A DNA stretch of 64,000 bases from Streptomyces sp. NBC_01716 (lineage in GTDB: Bacteria; Actinomycetota; Actinomycetes; Streptomycetales; Streptomycetaceae). Position numbers and translations under genes: made by a program. The notes beneath the pieces were generated by a model. It saw only the letters and a program-made list of their open reading frames with translations, did not search any database and was not told the origin of the DNA. Positions 35,785 to 45,494 of the stretch are shown here, one piece after another (position 1 is the stretch's first letter; each line of letters opens with the position of its first letter). The stretch is taken from positions 992,001 through 1,056,000 of the forward strand of contig NZ_CP109181.1 in the NCBI RefSeq assembly GCF_036248275.1, written 5' to 3'.

Positions 35785-37574
35785 TGCGCTCTCACCTCAA
35801 GAAGCGCGGAGTTCTCCGGTCCATGCTGTCCACGTGGTCGGGTCGTGCCGCTGTGGTGCTGGTGGCGCTGCTCGCGCTCGTCTGTGTCTTCGGTCCGCTC
35901 GTCACCGACCAGGCCGCCGGCAGTACGGCGCCCGCGATGGCGCGGGAACCCGCGAGCTGGTCGCATCTCTTCGGCACCGACGCTCTGGGGAGAGATGTCG
36001 CCTCCCGAGTCGTCTACGCGGCGAGGACGACGGTGCTGTTGTCCTTCTCCGCCGTCGCGCTGGCGGCGATTCTGGGCTACCTGATCGGACTGCTCGCCTC
36101 GCTCACCAAGGGCGGGCTGCGTCGCGGCATCCTGCTCGGCCTGAACATATGGCTGGCCTTTCCCCCGATCGTCGTGGCTCTGTTCGTGACGACCGCGCTG
36201 AGTCAGACCACGGCAAGTGCCGTCTTCGCTGTCGGACTCGCCTACGTCCCGCTGTTCGCCCGCACCATGTTGAACCTCGCCAACGGCGTCGTGCAGCTCG
36301 AGTACATCCATGCCGCCAGGCTTCTCGGTGTGGGTCGGAGGCGGACGCTGCGACGGCACATCGCCCCCAACGTGGCTGCCCCCCTGTGGATCCAGGTGAC
36401 CACGTCGGTCGGTGAAGCCATGGTCGCACTCTCTGCTCTGAGCTTCCTGGGCCTCGGAGTTCAGGCACCGTCGTACGACTGGGGCAGCTTGCTCGGGGCC
36501 AACCTGGACCGCATCTTCACCTCCCCGATGGTCGTGCTCGGTCCGGGCGCTGCGATCACCTTTGTCGGGCTGCTGCTGGCCTTCGTGGGAGAGGCCGGCG
36601 CACGGGCCATGGACCCACGTCGCTGGTCCGGCGCCCATGCGGACGTCAGCGAGACGATCCCTCGCGAGAACGGCCCCGTGGATCCGCTCCCGGCCACGGC
36701 GATCCGGTCGACTGAGCGCGCCGTCCTGAACGTCGAGGGGCTGCATGTGTCCTTCGGCTCCGGAGGGCCGCGGGCGGACGTCGTCTCGGACGTCGTCTCG
36801 GATGTCTCCTTCGTTGTACACCCGGGCGAGACAGTAGGGATCGTCGGAGAGTCGGGCAGCGGCAAGAGCGTCACCGCCGCTGCCATCACCGGACTTGTTC
36901 CGCCGTCCGGGAAGGTCCGGGCGGAACGTCTGGAGCTGGACGGACAAGACTTGCGCGGACACGGCGACGTCGCTCTGCGTCGGTTGCTGGGCACAAGGCT
37001 GACCACGGTGTTCCAGAACCCCATGTCCGCGCTGACTCCGACGATGCGAATCGGCCGTCAGATGGTTGAGGCTGTCCGACACCACGGTGGCCTCTCAGCC
37101 GCCGAGGCCACCCAGCGGGCGATCGCCTCCTTGACCGAGGTCGGCATCCCGGACGCCGAGCGAGTCCTGCGGATGCACCCGCATGAGCTGTCGGGGGGCA
37201 TGCGGCAACGGGTGATGATCGCGATGGCGCTGATGGCAGAACCCTCTCTGCTCATCGCTGACGAACCCACCACCGCCCTGGACGTGACGATTCAACAGCA
37301 GATCCTGGACCTGCTCAAGTCCGCTCAGCGCAGGCACAAGCTGGCGATTCTCTTCATCTCGCACGACTTCGGGGTCGTCCGTGAGGTGTGCGATCGCGTC
37401 CTGGTCATGTATCGAGGCCAGATCGTCGAGCAGCTGGCAGTCGCCGAACTCGACGCGGCCCGTCATCCGTATACGCAGAAGCTGCTTGCAGCCGTGCCCG
37501 ACATCACCAGACCCAATCCGCGCGCCATCGCGTCGAAGGGGCCTGCCCGCCGATTCTCGAGGACTCCAGGATGA
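35781..37574 (+). CDS. fused ABC permease (DppC type) and ATPase (DppD type)
   Basis: A 597-aa protein joining two usually separate subunits. Residues 1-285 form the DppC-like permease (HLFGTDALGRDVASRVVYAA, EYIHAARLLGVGRRRTLRRH, ALSFLGLGVQAPSYDWGSLL). Residues 310-597 form the ATPase: Walker A GESGSGKS, Q-loop FQNPMSALTP, signature LSGGMRQR, Walker B LIADEPTTALD, and a C-terminal oligopeptide domain motif HPYTQKLLAAVP. No stop or start interrupts the linker. A 12-bp tandem duplication (DVVSDVVSD) opens the ATPase part. The start overlaps the DppB stop. Confidence 0.9.
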   Translation: MMRSHLKKRGVLRSMLSTWSGRAAVVLVALLALVCVFGPLVTDQAAGSTAPAMAREPASWSHLFGTDALGRDVASRVVYAARTTVLLSFSAVALAAILGYLIGLLASLTKGGLRRGILLGLNIWLAFPPIVVALFVTTALSQTTASAVFAVGLAYVPLFARTMLNLANGVVQLEYIHAARLLGVGRRRTLRRHIAPNVAAPLWIQVTTSVGEAMVALSALSFLGLGVQAPSYDWGSLLGANLDRIFTSPMVVLGPGAAITFVGLLLAFVGEAGARAMDPRRWSGAHADVSETIPRENGPVDPLPATAIRSTERAVLNVEGLHVSFGSGGPRADVVSDVVSDVSFVVHPGETVGIVGESGSGKSVTAAAITGLVPPSGKVRAERLELDGQDLRGHGDVALRRLLGTRLTTVFQNPMSALTPTMRIGRQMVEAVRHHGGLSAAEATQRAIASLTEVGIPDAERVLRMHPHELSGGMRQRVMIAMALMAEPSLLIADEPTTALDVTIQQQILDLLKSAQRRHKLAILFISHDFGVVREVCDRVLVMYRGQIVEQLAVAELDAARHPYTQKLLAAVPDITRPNPRAIASKGPARRFSRTPG

Positions 37575-38347
37575 GCGTAGTGACCGTCGCAGAGCTCGCC
37601 GTCGACTACGGCTCCGGGCGGCGAGCCCGCCGTGTGGTCGAAGACGTGCACCTTGCGATCGATGCCGGTAGCACCTTGGGGCTGGTCGGTGAGTCCGGCT
37701 CCGGCAAGTCGACAGTGGCAAGGGCGATCGCCGGCCTGGTGCGTCCCGCCGCGGGGACCATCACACGTCCAACGGGCCGTCGGTCACTGCAGATGGTCTT
37801 CCAAGACCCTACGTCGTCGCTCAACCCACGCATGGTCGTCGGTCAAGTCTTCGCCGAGGCACTGAGGGTCGGGGGAAACGAGGCCACGCCCGAGGCGCTC
37901 GCCGAGACCGTCCACCTGGAGCCACGACATCTGGAGAAGTATCCGCACGAACTCTCGGGAGGACAGCGGCAGCGCGTGGCGATCGGCCGTGCACTCGCGG
38001 TGCGGCCGAGCGTGCTGATCTTCGATGAAGTCACCTCCGCGCTGGACGTCTCGATTCAGAAGTCCATCCTCGACATGCTGCTGGAGCTCCAGGACCGCGC
38101 GGGGTTCGGTGCGCTGTTCATCTCTCACGACCTGGCCGTGGTTCGTCAGATGTGCGACGAGACCGCAGTCATGTGTCAAGGACGCATCATCGAGCACGCC
38201 TTGACGGAGGACCTCTTCTCGGCTCCCCGGGAGCCATACACACAGAAGTTGCTGGCCGCTGTCCCCGGCTCTCCGTACTCCGCGCCCGAGTCGGACGAAC
38301 AGCTCGGGCCAGAGGGCGGCACTCAATCCGAGGAGGGCAAGCAGTGA
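37571..38347 (+). CDS. ABC transporter ATP-binding protein, DppF type
   Basis: A 258-aa ATPase: Walker A GESGSGKST, Q-loop FQDPTSSLNPRM, signature LSGGQRQR, Walker B LIFDEVTSALD and H-loop ISHDLAVV. The Walker B segment has DEV rather than DEP, a minor variant. It pairs with the ATPase half of the upstream fusion. Its ATG overlaps the fusion stop by 4 bp and its stop overlaps the aminotransferase GTG. Confidence 0.92.
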   Translation: MSVVTVAELAVDYGSGRRARRVVEDVHLAIDAGSTLGLVGESGSGKSTVARAIAGLVRPAAGTITRPTGRRSLQMVFQDPTSSLNPRMVVGQVFAEALRVGGNEATPEALAETVHLEPRHLEKYPHELSGGQRQRVAIGRALAVRPSVLIFDEVTSALDVSIQKSILDMLLELQDRAGFGALFISHDLAVVRQMCDETAVMCQGRIIEHALTEDLFSAPREPYTQKLLAAVPGSPYSAPESDEQLGPEGGTQSEEGKQ

Positions 38348-39483
38348 ACGCGCTCACCGATCTGGGTCGCCTGCCGGCGCTCGAGCTGGCCGACTGGGCT
38401 TTCCGGCACAACCCGGCGCTCATCCCGGTCGCGGGTGCTCCAGTCCTGGAGATGCCAGAGCATGTGGTCGACGCGGTGCGCGTCAGCGCCTCACGCACCC
38501 ACCCTCGTGAGACACAGGGCGCGTTGTCGCTGCGGCACGCGATCGCCGCCATGGTGCGCGAGCGAGACGGCGTCTGCGTCGATCCCGAGCACGAGCTGCT
38601 GGTAGCGCACGGCGCTACACATGCCTTGAGCGTCTGCCTCGGTTCCGTGTGCTCGCCGGGCGACGAGATCATCGTCCCGGCGCCCAGCTACTTCTTCGAC
38701 GGACCCATTGCGAGGGCCGGGGCTGTTCCTCGTCACGTCGCGGGTACCCCGGGTGAAGCCTGGGCACTCGACATCGCGGGGATCGAAGCCGCCGTCACCG
38801 CGCGGACGCGTGCCATCTTGTTGTGCAACCCCGTCAACCCCACGGGGCGGGTCCTCACCTCGGCCGAACTGCGTGCGGTGATCCGGATCGCCGGCCGCCA
38901 CGGGGCACTGGTGATTGTCGACGAGTCGTTCAGCCACTTCGTCTACGACGGAGCCTTCGTCCCGATCAGCGGATTCCGCGAGGAGTACCCGGAGCTGGTG
39001 AGCGTGCAGAGTCTCACCAAGAACTACGCGTTTGCTTCCTGGCGGGTCGGCTACCTGGTCGCTTCGGCTGAGCGGATCCGTACCGCCACCCGGTGCCTGG
39101 AGTGGGAAGCCATCCACGTCGGTGCGGTGCCGCAGGCGGCCGCCGAAGCGGCCCTGACCGGACCGCGCGACTGGATCGACCAAGCGATCGGGCAGTATCC
39201 CGCGAAGCGGTCGATGATGGTCGGGATCCTGCGCGACGCCGGTTTCCCGGTCGTGACTCCAGCGGGTGGGGTGGCTGCTTTCGCCGACTTCTCCGTCACC
39301 GGCCTGAGAGGTCGTGAACTGGAGCGTCACCTGGTGGACCTCGGGATTCTCGCGTTGGCGGGAGACAGGTTCCACGGGCCGGCGAATCATGCCCGGATGT
39401 TGTTCGGGGGCGACTTTCCGGCAATCGAGTCAACCGGGCACGCTCTCATGGCGAGCCGGACGGGCCTGCGTACCGGCCACTGA
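38344..39483 (+). CDS. PLP-dependent aminotransferase, class I/II
   Basis: A 379-aa fold-type I enzyme. Visible features: GATHALSVCLGSVCSPGDEI, NPVNPTGRVLTSAEL (substrate/cofactor Asn), VIVDESFSHFVYDG with the pyridine-binding Asp, and SLTKNYAFASWRVGY with the Schiff-base Lys226. The C-terminal substrate Arg is near HARMLFGGDF. It probably converts the amino acid released in this pathway to a 2-oxoacid for the oxidoreductase at 26916. The GTG start overlaps the ATPase stop, so it belongs to the transporter operon. Confidence 0.88.
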   Translation: MNALTDLGRLPALELADWAFRHNPALIPVAGAPVLEMPEHVVDAVRVSASRTHPRETQGALSLRHAIAAMVRERDGVCVDPEHELLVAHGATHALSVCLGSVCSPGDEIIVPAPSYFFDGPIARAGAVPRHVAGTPGEAWALDIAGIEAAVTARTRAILLCNPVNPTGRVLTSAELRAVIRIAGRHGALVIVDESFSHFVYDGAFVPISGFREEYPELVSVQSLTKNYAFASWRVGYLVASAERIRTATRCLEWEAIHVGAVPQAAAEAALTGPRDWIDQAIGQYPAKRSMMVGILRDAGFPVVTPAGGVAAFADFSVTGLRGRELERHLVDLGILALAGDRFHGPANHARMLFGGDFPAIESTGHALMASRTGLRTGH

Positions 39484-39527
39484 GCACGCCACCTGGTGGC
39501 AGTGCGGTGCGAGCCCGCCACCTGCGT

Positions 39528-39539
39528 GATATCTCAGAT
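39528..39539. promoter_or_regulatory. candidate GntR operator, site 2
   Basis: GATATCTCAGAT, differing at one position from the site at 33172, lies 65 bp before hyuA in the 120-bp gap after the aminotransferase gene. This suggests that hyuA begins a separate, co-regulated transcript. Confidence 0.45.
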
Positions 39540-39603
39540 GGAGTAATTGGCATATGTTGCCGGCTGTGAAAGCACCGTGTGACAGGAGCAATGAGAGGGA
39601 CAT

Positions 39604-41730
39604 ATGAGCGACGACGAGATGGCCACCGACACACGTGCGGGCGTCACCTGGCTTGTAGCGGCGGACATCGGCGGAACCTTCACCGATCTCATCGCCCTGA
39701 GCTCGCGCGGTGAGGTAGTGCCCATGAAAGTACTCTCGACTCCTCCCGACTTCGAGTCGGGGGTGCTCGACGGACTGGGTCTGACGATGACCGCAGGGTC
39801 GATCGCGCCTGACGCGGTGTCGGGAATCCTGCACGCGACCACCGTCGCGACAAACACGATCCTGGAAGGTCGCGGGTCACGAACGGCTCTGATCACCACA
39901 TCGGGCTTCCGGGACGTGCTCGAACTCGGGCGCCTACGCCGACCGTTGCTCTACGACCTGTCCTGGCGCAAGCCGGTGCCGCTCGCGCGACGACGTCATC
40001 GCTACGAGGTGCGGCAGCGTATCGCGGCCGACGGGTCGATCCTGCGGGAGGTCGCCGTCGACGAGGTCGGCGAGCTGGCCGACCAGCTCCGTCGTGACGG
40101 CGTCGAGGCCGTCGCGGTCTGCCTCATCAACTCCCATGTCCGACCTGATCAGGAACGGCTGGTCACGGAACTGCTGAGGTCGCACCTCCCGGACGTCTAC
40201 GCCACCGCGTCTGTGGACTTGTCGCCAGAGGCCGGGGAGTTCGAGCGGAGCAGCACGGCCGTCGTCAACTCCTACGTCGGCCCGGTCGTCCGGGACTACG
40301 TTCGCGCCCTGGTCTCGGGCCTGCGCTCTCGAGGGGTGGGTGCGCGCTTGGCGATCATGCAGTCTTCCGGCGGACTCCTGGATGCCCAGACCGTCGTGGA
40401 GCGGCCGGCTCAAATCATCGAGTCGGGGCCGGCTGCCGGCGTGATCGCCGTCCAGAAGCTGGCCAGGCTCCTGGAGCTGCAGAACGTGGTGGCCTTCGAC
40501 ATGGGAGGCACGACCGCCAAGGCTTCCCTCATCGAGAACGGTCAGCCGTTCGTCGCGACCGACTATGAGGTCGGCGGCGGGATGAACATCACCCGCAGCA
40601 TGGGCAAGGGTGCCGGTTACGCACTCCGGGTCCCGTCCATCGACATCGCGGAGGTTGGCGCCGGCGGCGGCAGCATCATCGGCGTCGACGCGGCCGGGGT
40701 GATGCATGTCGGGCCTGAGAGTGCGGGGTCGCGGCCGGGACCGGCCTGCTACGGACAGGGTGGCACGCAGCCGACACTGACCGATGCGAACGTCGTACTC
40801 GGATACATCAATCCGGGGTCCATCGCCGGTGGACGCGTGGAGATCTCGCCCGCACTCGCCCGGCAGTCCGTCGAGCCCGCCGCGGAGACCATCGGGGTCA
40901 CCGTCGAGGAGGCAGCGCAGGGCGCATACGCAGTGGCGGTGTCGAACATGGTCAAGGCGGTCAAGGCCGTGACCAGTGAGCGCGGGCGGGACCCCCGGGC
41001 CGCGACGATGGTGGCCTTCGGGGGCGCGGGACCGCTCTACGGCGCGGCCATCGCGCGAGAGCTCGGTATCGAGAAGGTGGTCGTCCCCGTCCACACAGGT
41101 TTGTTCAGCAGTATCGGCCTGCTCGTCGCTGACACCGAATTGGAGATGACTCGTCCGTTCCACTCGGAGATGTCCGATCCGGCCGTTCTGGGCAAGGAGT
41201 TCGACGAACTCAGCGATGGCGTCGTCGAGGCCCTCAGGCTCGCGGGGGCCAAGTCCGGGATCGAGACCGAACGTATTCTCGACATGCGCTACCGGGGCCA
41301 GCGCTTCGAGCTCCGGGTGCCGCTCGTCGATCGCGAGGTCGACGACGCGCTCCTCAAGAACGCTCGAGCCGACTTCCACGCCGAGCACCTGAGGACCTAC
41401 GGGCGCGAAGGAACTGACGATCTCGTCGAAATCGTCAACTTGAGGGTCAAGGGGTTCGTCCCGAACCCCATCAGCATCGACGAAGCCCTGCGCCTGCCCA
41501 GCGAAGGCGCGGCGACGTCGGCCAGGAACACGCGTCCGTGCTACTTCAACTCGCTGATGCCGACGCCCGTCGTGGAGCGGGCGCACCTGAGCGGTGTCCC
41601 GGAGCCCGGGCCGCTGATCATCGAGGACATGGACTCAACCACGGTCGTGCCACCAGGAGCCTCTGCCCGGCTCGACTCCCACAACAACGTGATCATCACG
41701 TGGACGAAGGACGAGGACGCAAGCCGATGA
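39604..41730 (+). CDS. hyuA: hydantoinase/oxoprolinase subunit A
   Basis: A 708-aa protein with the ASKHA-fold ATP-binding features of HyuA: ADIGGTFTDLIALS at the N-terminus, HATTVATNTILEGRGSRTAL, ESGPAAGVIAVQKLA, VAFDMGGTTAKASLIENGQP and VAFGGAGPLYGAAIARELG. HyuA with HyuB performs ATP-dependent opening of hydantoins, 5-oxoproline or related cyclic amides; acetone and acetophenone carboxylases are relatives. The start is ATG 39604 after GAGGGAC. hyuB follows with a 4-bp overlap, which indicates an obligate complex. Confidence 0.9.
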   Translation: MSDDEMATDTRAGVTWLVAADIGGTFTDLIALSSRGEVVPMKVLSTPPDFESGVLDGLGLTMTAGSIAPDAVSGILHATTVATNTILEGRGSRTALITTSGFRDVLELGRLRRPLLYDLSWRKPVPLARRRHRYEVRQRIAADGSILREVAVDEVGELADQLRRDGVEAVAVCLINSHVRPDQERLVTELLRSHLPDVYATASVDLSPEAGEFERSSTAVVNSYVGPVVRDYVRALVSGLRSRGVGARLAIMQSSGGLLDAQTVVERPAQIIESGPAAGVIAVQKLARLLELQNVVAFDMGGTTAKASLIENGQPFVATDYEVGGGMNITRSMGKGAGYALRVPSIDIAEVGAGGGSIIGVDAAGVMHVGPESAGSRPGPACYGQGGTQPTLTDANVVLGYINPGSIAGGRVEISPALARQSVEPAAETIGVTVEEAAQGAYAVAVSNMVKAVKAVTSERGRDPRAATMVAFGGAGPLYGAAIARELGIEKVVVPVHTGLFSSIGLLVADTELEMTRPFHSEMSDPAVLGKEFDELSDGVVEALRLAGAKSGIETERILDMRYRGQRFELRVPLVDREVDDALLKNARADFHAEHLRTYGREGTDDLVEIVNLRVKGFVPNPISIDEALRLPSEGAATSARNTRPCYFNSLMPTPVVERAHLSGVPEPGPLIIEDMDSTTVVPPGASARLDSHNNVIITWTKDEDASR

Positions 41731-43478
41731 GTACATTCACCATTCGGGACGGCGCCGGCTTCGAGGTGTTCCGCAACGCCATCACGGGCCTCGCCGACGA
41801 GATGGCGATCACGATCCTCAGGACCGCCCACTCGCAGATCGTCGCCTCGAGCATGGACTTCTCCTCGGCGTTGTGCGACGCCAGAGGCCAGATCGTCGCC
41901 CAGGCCAACACCTGTCCGGTGCACCTCGGCTCGATTCCCGATGCGATGGAGGCCGTACTCGACCAGTTCGGTGCCGACCTGTCGGACGGCGATGTCTTCA
42001 TCCTGAACGATCCCGACCGGGGAGGTATGCACCTGCCGGACATCTTCACCGTCTCGCCGGTGTTCCTGGACGAGCGGCTCCTGGGATTTTCGGTCACCGT
42101 CGTCAACCACACCGATGTGGGCGGGTGGGCCGCCGGGTCGATGGCAGTCCAGTCGACATCGATCTTCGCCGAGGGTGTGCAGATCCCACCGGTCCGCCTC
42201 GTCAATGGCGGCGTCCTCAACGAGGACCTCCACCAGCTCATCCTGCGCAACGTCCGCGAACCGCATCTGCTTGACGGTGACCTCCAGTCGCAGTTGTCCG
42301 CCTGCCATGCCGGTGGTGCGGGCATGCGCGCACTCGCGGTCAAGTACGGCGTCGAGGAGTTCGACCGTCTGTGCGGTGAGCTGCTCAGGTACTCGGAGAG
42401 CCTGGTCAGGGCGGCCCTCGTCGAGGCACCCGACGGCGTCTACTCCTTCGAGGACCAGATCGACGACGACGGGATCGAGTCCGGCCCTATCCCCTTCAAG
42501 GTCGAGGTCACGCTTGAGGGTGGCGACATCGCCTTCGACTTCACCGGTTCATCGCCCCAGGTCGCGTCCGCGCTCAACGCCACCGCGTCGTTCACTCGGT
42601 CTGCGTGCTACGCGGCGCTGCAAGGAGCCCTGGGTTCCGACATCCCCGCGAACAGCGGCTTCTACCGAGCGTTCCGGTTCGTGATCCCGGAGGGGTCCAT
42701 CCTCTCGGGCCGCCGCCCATCCGCGCGGGGTGCCCGAGGGCTCGTGGGTTACCGGCTGATCGATACCGTGCTGGGCGCGCTCGCGCCGGCGTTCCCTGAC
42801 CGGGTGCCTGCCGCAGGAGACGGAGGCCCGAACTCGGTCGCCATCGGTGTCGTGGAGGACGACGGGTCATCGGTCATCCTGTGGGACGTGTTGTGCGGCT
42901 CGTGGGGCGCCACGGTCGGCGGCGACGGGAACGACGGCATCAGCCCGCTGGGTGCCAACCTGGCGAACACTCCGGTGGAGGAGTTGGAGCAGTCGGGTCA
43001 CATCCGCATCGACGGGTACGGGTATCTGCCCGACACCGGTGGTCCGGGGACCTATCGCGGAGGAGTCTCGACGTTCCGCGACATGACCGTGCTTCACGAC
43101 ACCGCCACCATGCAGATCCGGTCGGATCGCCGCGACAGCCGCCCCTACGGGCTCGCCGGCGGACTGGAGGGCAGACCCTCGGCGAACGTGCTGAACAGCG
43201 GGACACCTGACGAGCAGTTGCTTCCGACGAAGCCGCACCTGACGGTGCGTGGAGGCAGCCGTCACCGGCAGGTGACGGCAGGCGCCGGTGGGTACGGCGA
43301 CCCGCTCCGTCGAGAGCCAGTGCGTGTGCTGGACGACGTGCTCGACGGCAAGGTCTCCGTCGAGGGAGCCCTGCGGGACTACGGAGTGGTGATCGACCGT
43401 GACACCAGTGTCGTCATGGAGCCCGGGACGAGCAACGAGCGGGCCGCGCGCGTGGCCGCGCACTCGGGGGACATGTGA
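41727..43478 (+). CDS. hyuB: hydantoinase B/oxoprolinase subunit
   Basis: A 583-aa HyuB-family protein: ITGLADEMAITILRTAHSQI, SSALCDARGQIVAQANTCPV, HLGSIPDAMEAVLDQFG, DVFILNDPDRGGMHLPDIFT and VVNHTDVGGWAAGSMAVQST, the last two with the Asp/His metal-binding positions, then FDFTGSSPQVASALNATASF and GAGGYGDPLRREP at the C-terminus. Complete length. It is the second subunit of the ATP-dependent amidohydrolase with HyuA. Confidence 0.9.
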   Translation: MSTFTIRDGAGFEVFRNAITGLADEMAITILRTAHSQIVASSMDFSSALCDARGQIVAQANTCPVHLGSIPDAMEAVLDQFGADLSDGDVFILNDPDRGGMHLPDIFTVSPVFLDERLLGFSVTVVNHTDVGGWAAGSMAVQSTSIFAEGVQIPPVRLVNGGVLNEDLHQLILRNVREPHLLDGDLQSQLSACHAGGAGMRALAVKYGVEEFDRLCGELLRYSESLVRAALVEAPDGVYSFEDQIDDDGIESGPIPFKVEVTLEGGDIAFDFTGSSPQVASALNATASFTRSACYAALQGALGSDIPANSGFYRAFRFVIPEGSILSGRRPSARGARGLVGYRLIDTVLGALAPAFPDRVPAAGDGGPNSVAIGVVEDDGSSVILWDVLCGSWGATVGGDGNDGISPLGANLANTPVEELEQSGHIRIDGYGYLPDTGGPGTYRGGVSTFRDMTVLHDTATMQIRSDRRDSRPYGLAGGLEGRPSANVLNSGTPDEQLLPTKPHLTVRGGSRHRQVTAGAGGYGDPLRREPVRVLDDVLDGKVSVEGALRDYGVVIDRDTSVVMEPGTSNERAARVAAHSGDM

Positions 43479-43539
43479 CCGCGAACCTGACCGGCAGCTG
43501 CTCGGCGCCGGCACGGTTTCCTGGCGATGCCGGTGCACG

Positions 43540-43967
43540 GCGGTGCGAACACACTCGCCGACGCTGGTCCGGTGACCACGGCGGGCTGCGCTTGCCCGAC
43601 GCGCACCAACGGCGCGCCGGACAGACTGATCGGGGAAAGCCGTCAGCCCCGTGGATCGGCCGGCCGGCCGGACCGTTCGATCTGGTGGTCGCCGCATACG
43701 AGAGCGTGTCGTACATGTGGCGGGGCCAGGCGCATGGGCACGGCCCCCGCACCTGCCGATCCTCTCGCCGTCGTTCACGAGGTGTCGCGCCGGCTGTGCG
43801 CGGCCGGCGATCTCGACGACACCGAGTTCGCCACCGTCGTGGCCCGACTCGGCCCGCCCCAGGGGCAGAAAATCGTCTGCCTGGTGGGCCCGCACCGCGC
43901 TTTCGCCCCGGCCGCGCCGGTCGCCCGCTCGCCGCTCCCCGACCCAGAAGCAGAGAGGTGGACCACC
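43540..43967 (+). pseudogene. probable carboxymuconolactone-decarboxylase-like remnant
   Basis: Between hyuB and the CoA ligase about 430 bp carry coding-like pieces in different frames: FDLVVAAYESVSYMW near 43680, then DPLAVVHEVSRRLCAAGDLD and DTEFATVVARLGPPQGQKIV followed by CLVGPHRAF. The second block resembles the C-terminal part of AhpD/CMD-family proteins. It reads in frame into the ligase start but does not belong to it. Frame changes indicate a dead gene. Confidence 0.4.
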
Positions 43968-45494
43968 GTGCTTACTGACGCCGTTCTACGGGACTACCTG
44001 CTCCCCGCCTTGCGCCGCCACGGCCCACGCCGGGCACTGGTCGCCGACGGGACGACCTGGACCTACGCCGAGCTGGAGGGGACCGCGCGCAAGCTGGCCG
44101 GTCACCTCCTGGACCTCGGTGTCACACCCGGCACACCCGTGGCGCTGATCCTCGGCAACAGCGCCGAGTATGTCATCGCGGACCTGGCGATCGTGCTCCT
44201 CGGTGCCGCCAGGGTGCCGCTGAATCTGATGCTCTCGCGAGACGAGCAGGCCTTCATCCTGGCCGACTCCGGGGCACCGGTCTGCCTCGTGCTGAGCGAC
44301 CGGATGGACGCGGTCGAGGCGGCCCGCACACTCGGTGCCGATCCCCGCCTGGTGATCGTGGGCGGCCCTCGCGACTCCTGGAGGCAGGCCCTCGCGCACC
44401 CCCCGCTGACGGCCCTGCCGGCGGTGCCGACCGACGCACCCGCCTTGATCATGTACACCGGCGGCACCACAGGCCGGCCCAAGGGCGTGCTGCACCACCA
44501 GCGCGGGACGGCCGCGAACCTGCTGTCTCATCTCCTCGAGATGGAGATCCGGGCCGACGACGTCCTGATGCTCACCTCGCCGCTGCCGCACAGCGCCCAG
44601 TTCCTCCTCCAGGCCGCCCTCGCCAAGGGAGCCTCGGTGTTCCTCGAGAACCGCTTCGACCCCGAGCAGGTGCTCGACCGGATCGAGCAGGACCGGGTCA
44701 CGTACCTCTTCCTCGTACCCACGATGATCTACCGGCTGCTCGACGCGGTGACCGGGCGCAAGACCTTCGACAGCGGTTCCCTGGGCACGATCCTGTACGG
44801 CGCGGCCCCGATCACCGCCGACCGCCTGAAGCAGGGGCTGCGCACGTTCGGTCCGGTGTTCATGCAGCTCTACGCCCAGTCCGAGGCACCCAACTTCCTC
44901 ACCCGGCTTCGCCGCGACGACCACCGGCTCGACCCTGCCGGTATCGCGCGCCTCGCCAGCTGCGGCCAGGCCGTGGTGATGGCGGATGTACGGGTCGTGC
45001 GCGAGGACGGGAGTGTCTGCGACCCGAGGGAGGTCGGCGAGGTCACGGCGCTCACGCCGTACACCATGAACGGCTACCTCGGCCGTGACGCCGAGACGGC
45101 CGAGGTCCTGCGCGGCGGCCGGCTGTACACCGGAGACCTCGGATACCTCGACGAGGACGGCTATCTGTACCTGGTCGACCGTAAGAAGGACATGATCATC
45201 ACCGGCGGACTCAATGTGTACTCGGGCGAGGTCGAGCAGGCGCTCTCCCAGATCCCCGGAGTCAAGCACGTCGCCGTGGCCGGCATCCCGCATCCCGACT
45301 GGGGCGAAGCGGTGGTGGCCTTCGTCGTACCGGACGGCACCGAGGTCACCCCCGTGTCCGTCACCGAGGAGGCCCACGGGCGGCTGACAGCTTACAAGCG
45401 CCCCAAAGCGGTCGTGTTCGTCCCCGCCCTGCCGATGACCTCTGTCGGCAAGGTCGACAAGAAGGAACTGCGAGAAAGCTGGACCGAATGGTGA
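43968..45494 (+). CDS. AMP-binding acyl-CoA ligase
   Basis: A 508-aa ANL-superfamily enzyme. Motifs: ALIMYTGGTTGRPKGVLHHQ (P-loop), LYGAAPITADRLKQ, YAQSEAPNFLTRL in place of the usual YGxTE, LYTGDLGYLDEDGYLYLVDR (adenylate binding, hinge Asp-Arg), DMIITGGLNVYSGEVEQAL and the catalytic Lys in MTSVGKVDKKELR. It activates a carboxylic acid as acyl-CoA. The GTG at 43968 gives a normal N-terminus (LTDAVLRDYLLPALRRHG). It overlaps the thiolase start, so both act together. Confidence 0.88.
   Translation: MLTDAVLRDYLLPALRRHGPRRALVADGTTWTYAELEGTARKLAGHLLDLGVTPGTPVALILGNSAEYVIADLAIVLLGAARVPLNLMLSRDEQAFILADSGAPVCLVLSDRMDAVEAARTLGADPRLVIVGGPRDSWRQALAHPPLTALPAVPTDAPALIMYTGGTTGRPKGVLHHQRGTAANLLSHLLEMEIRADDVLMLTSPLPHSAQFLLQAALAKGASVFLENRFDPEQVLDRIEQDRVTYLFLVPTMIYRLLDAVTGRKTFDSGSLGTILYGAAPITADRLKQGLRTFGPVFMQLYAQSEAPNFLTRLRRDDHRLDPAGIARLASCGQAVVMADVRVVREDGSVCDPREVGEVTALTPYTMNGYLGRDAETAEVLRGGRLYTGDLGYLDEDGYLYLVDRKKDMIITGGLNVYSGEVEQALSQIPGVKHVAVAGIPHPDWGEAVVAFVVPDGTEVTPVSVTEEAHGRLTAYKRPKAVVFVPALPMTSVGKVDKKELRESWTEW

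Noticed and set aside
42867..43895. 342-codon minus-strand frame opposite hyuB
   Set aside because: No start with a ribosome-binding site and no recognisable motif; hyuB on the plus strand explains the region.
43527..43967. Upstream extension of the acyl-CoA ligase
   Set aside because: The extra 147 codons have mixed-frame remnants of another gene, and ligase homology begins right after GTG 43968.
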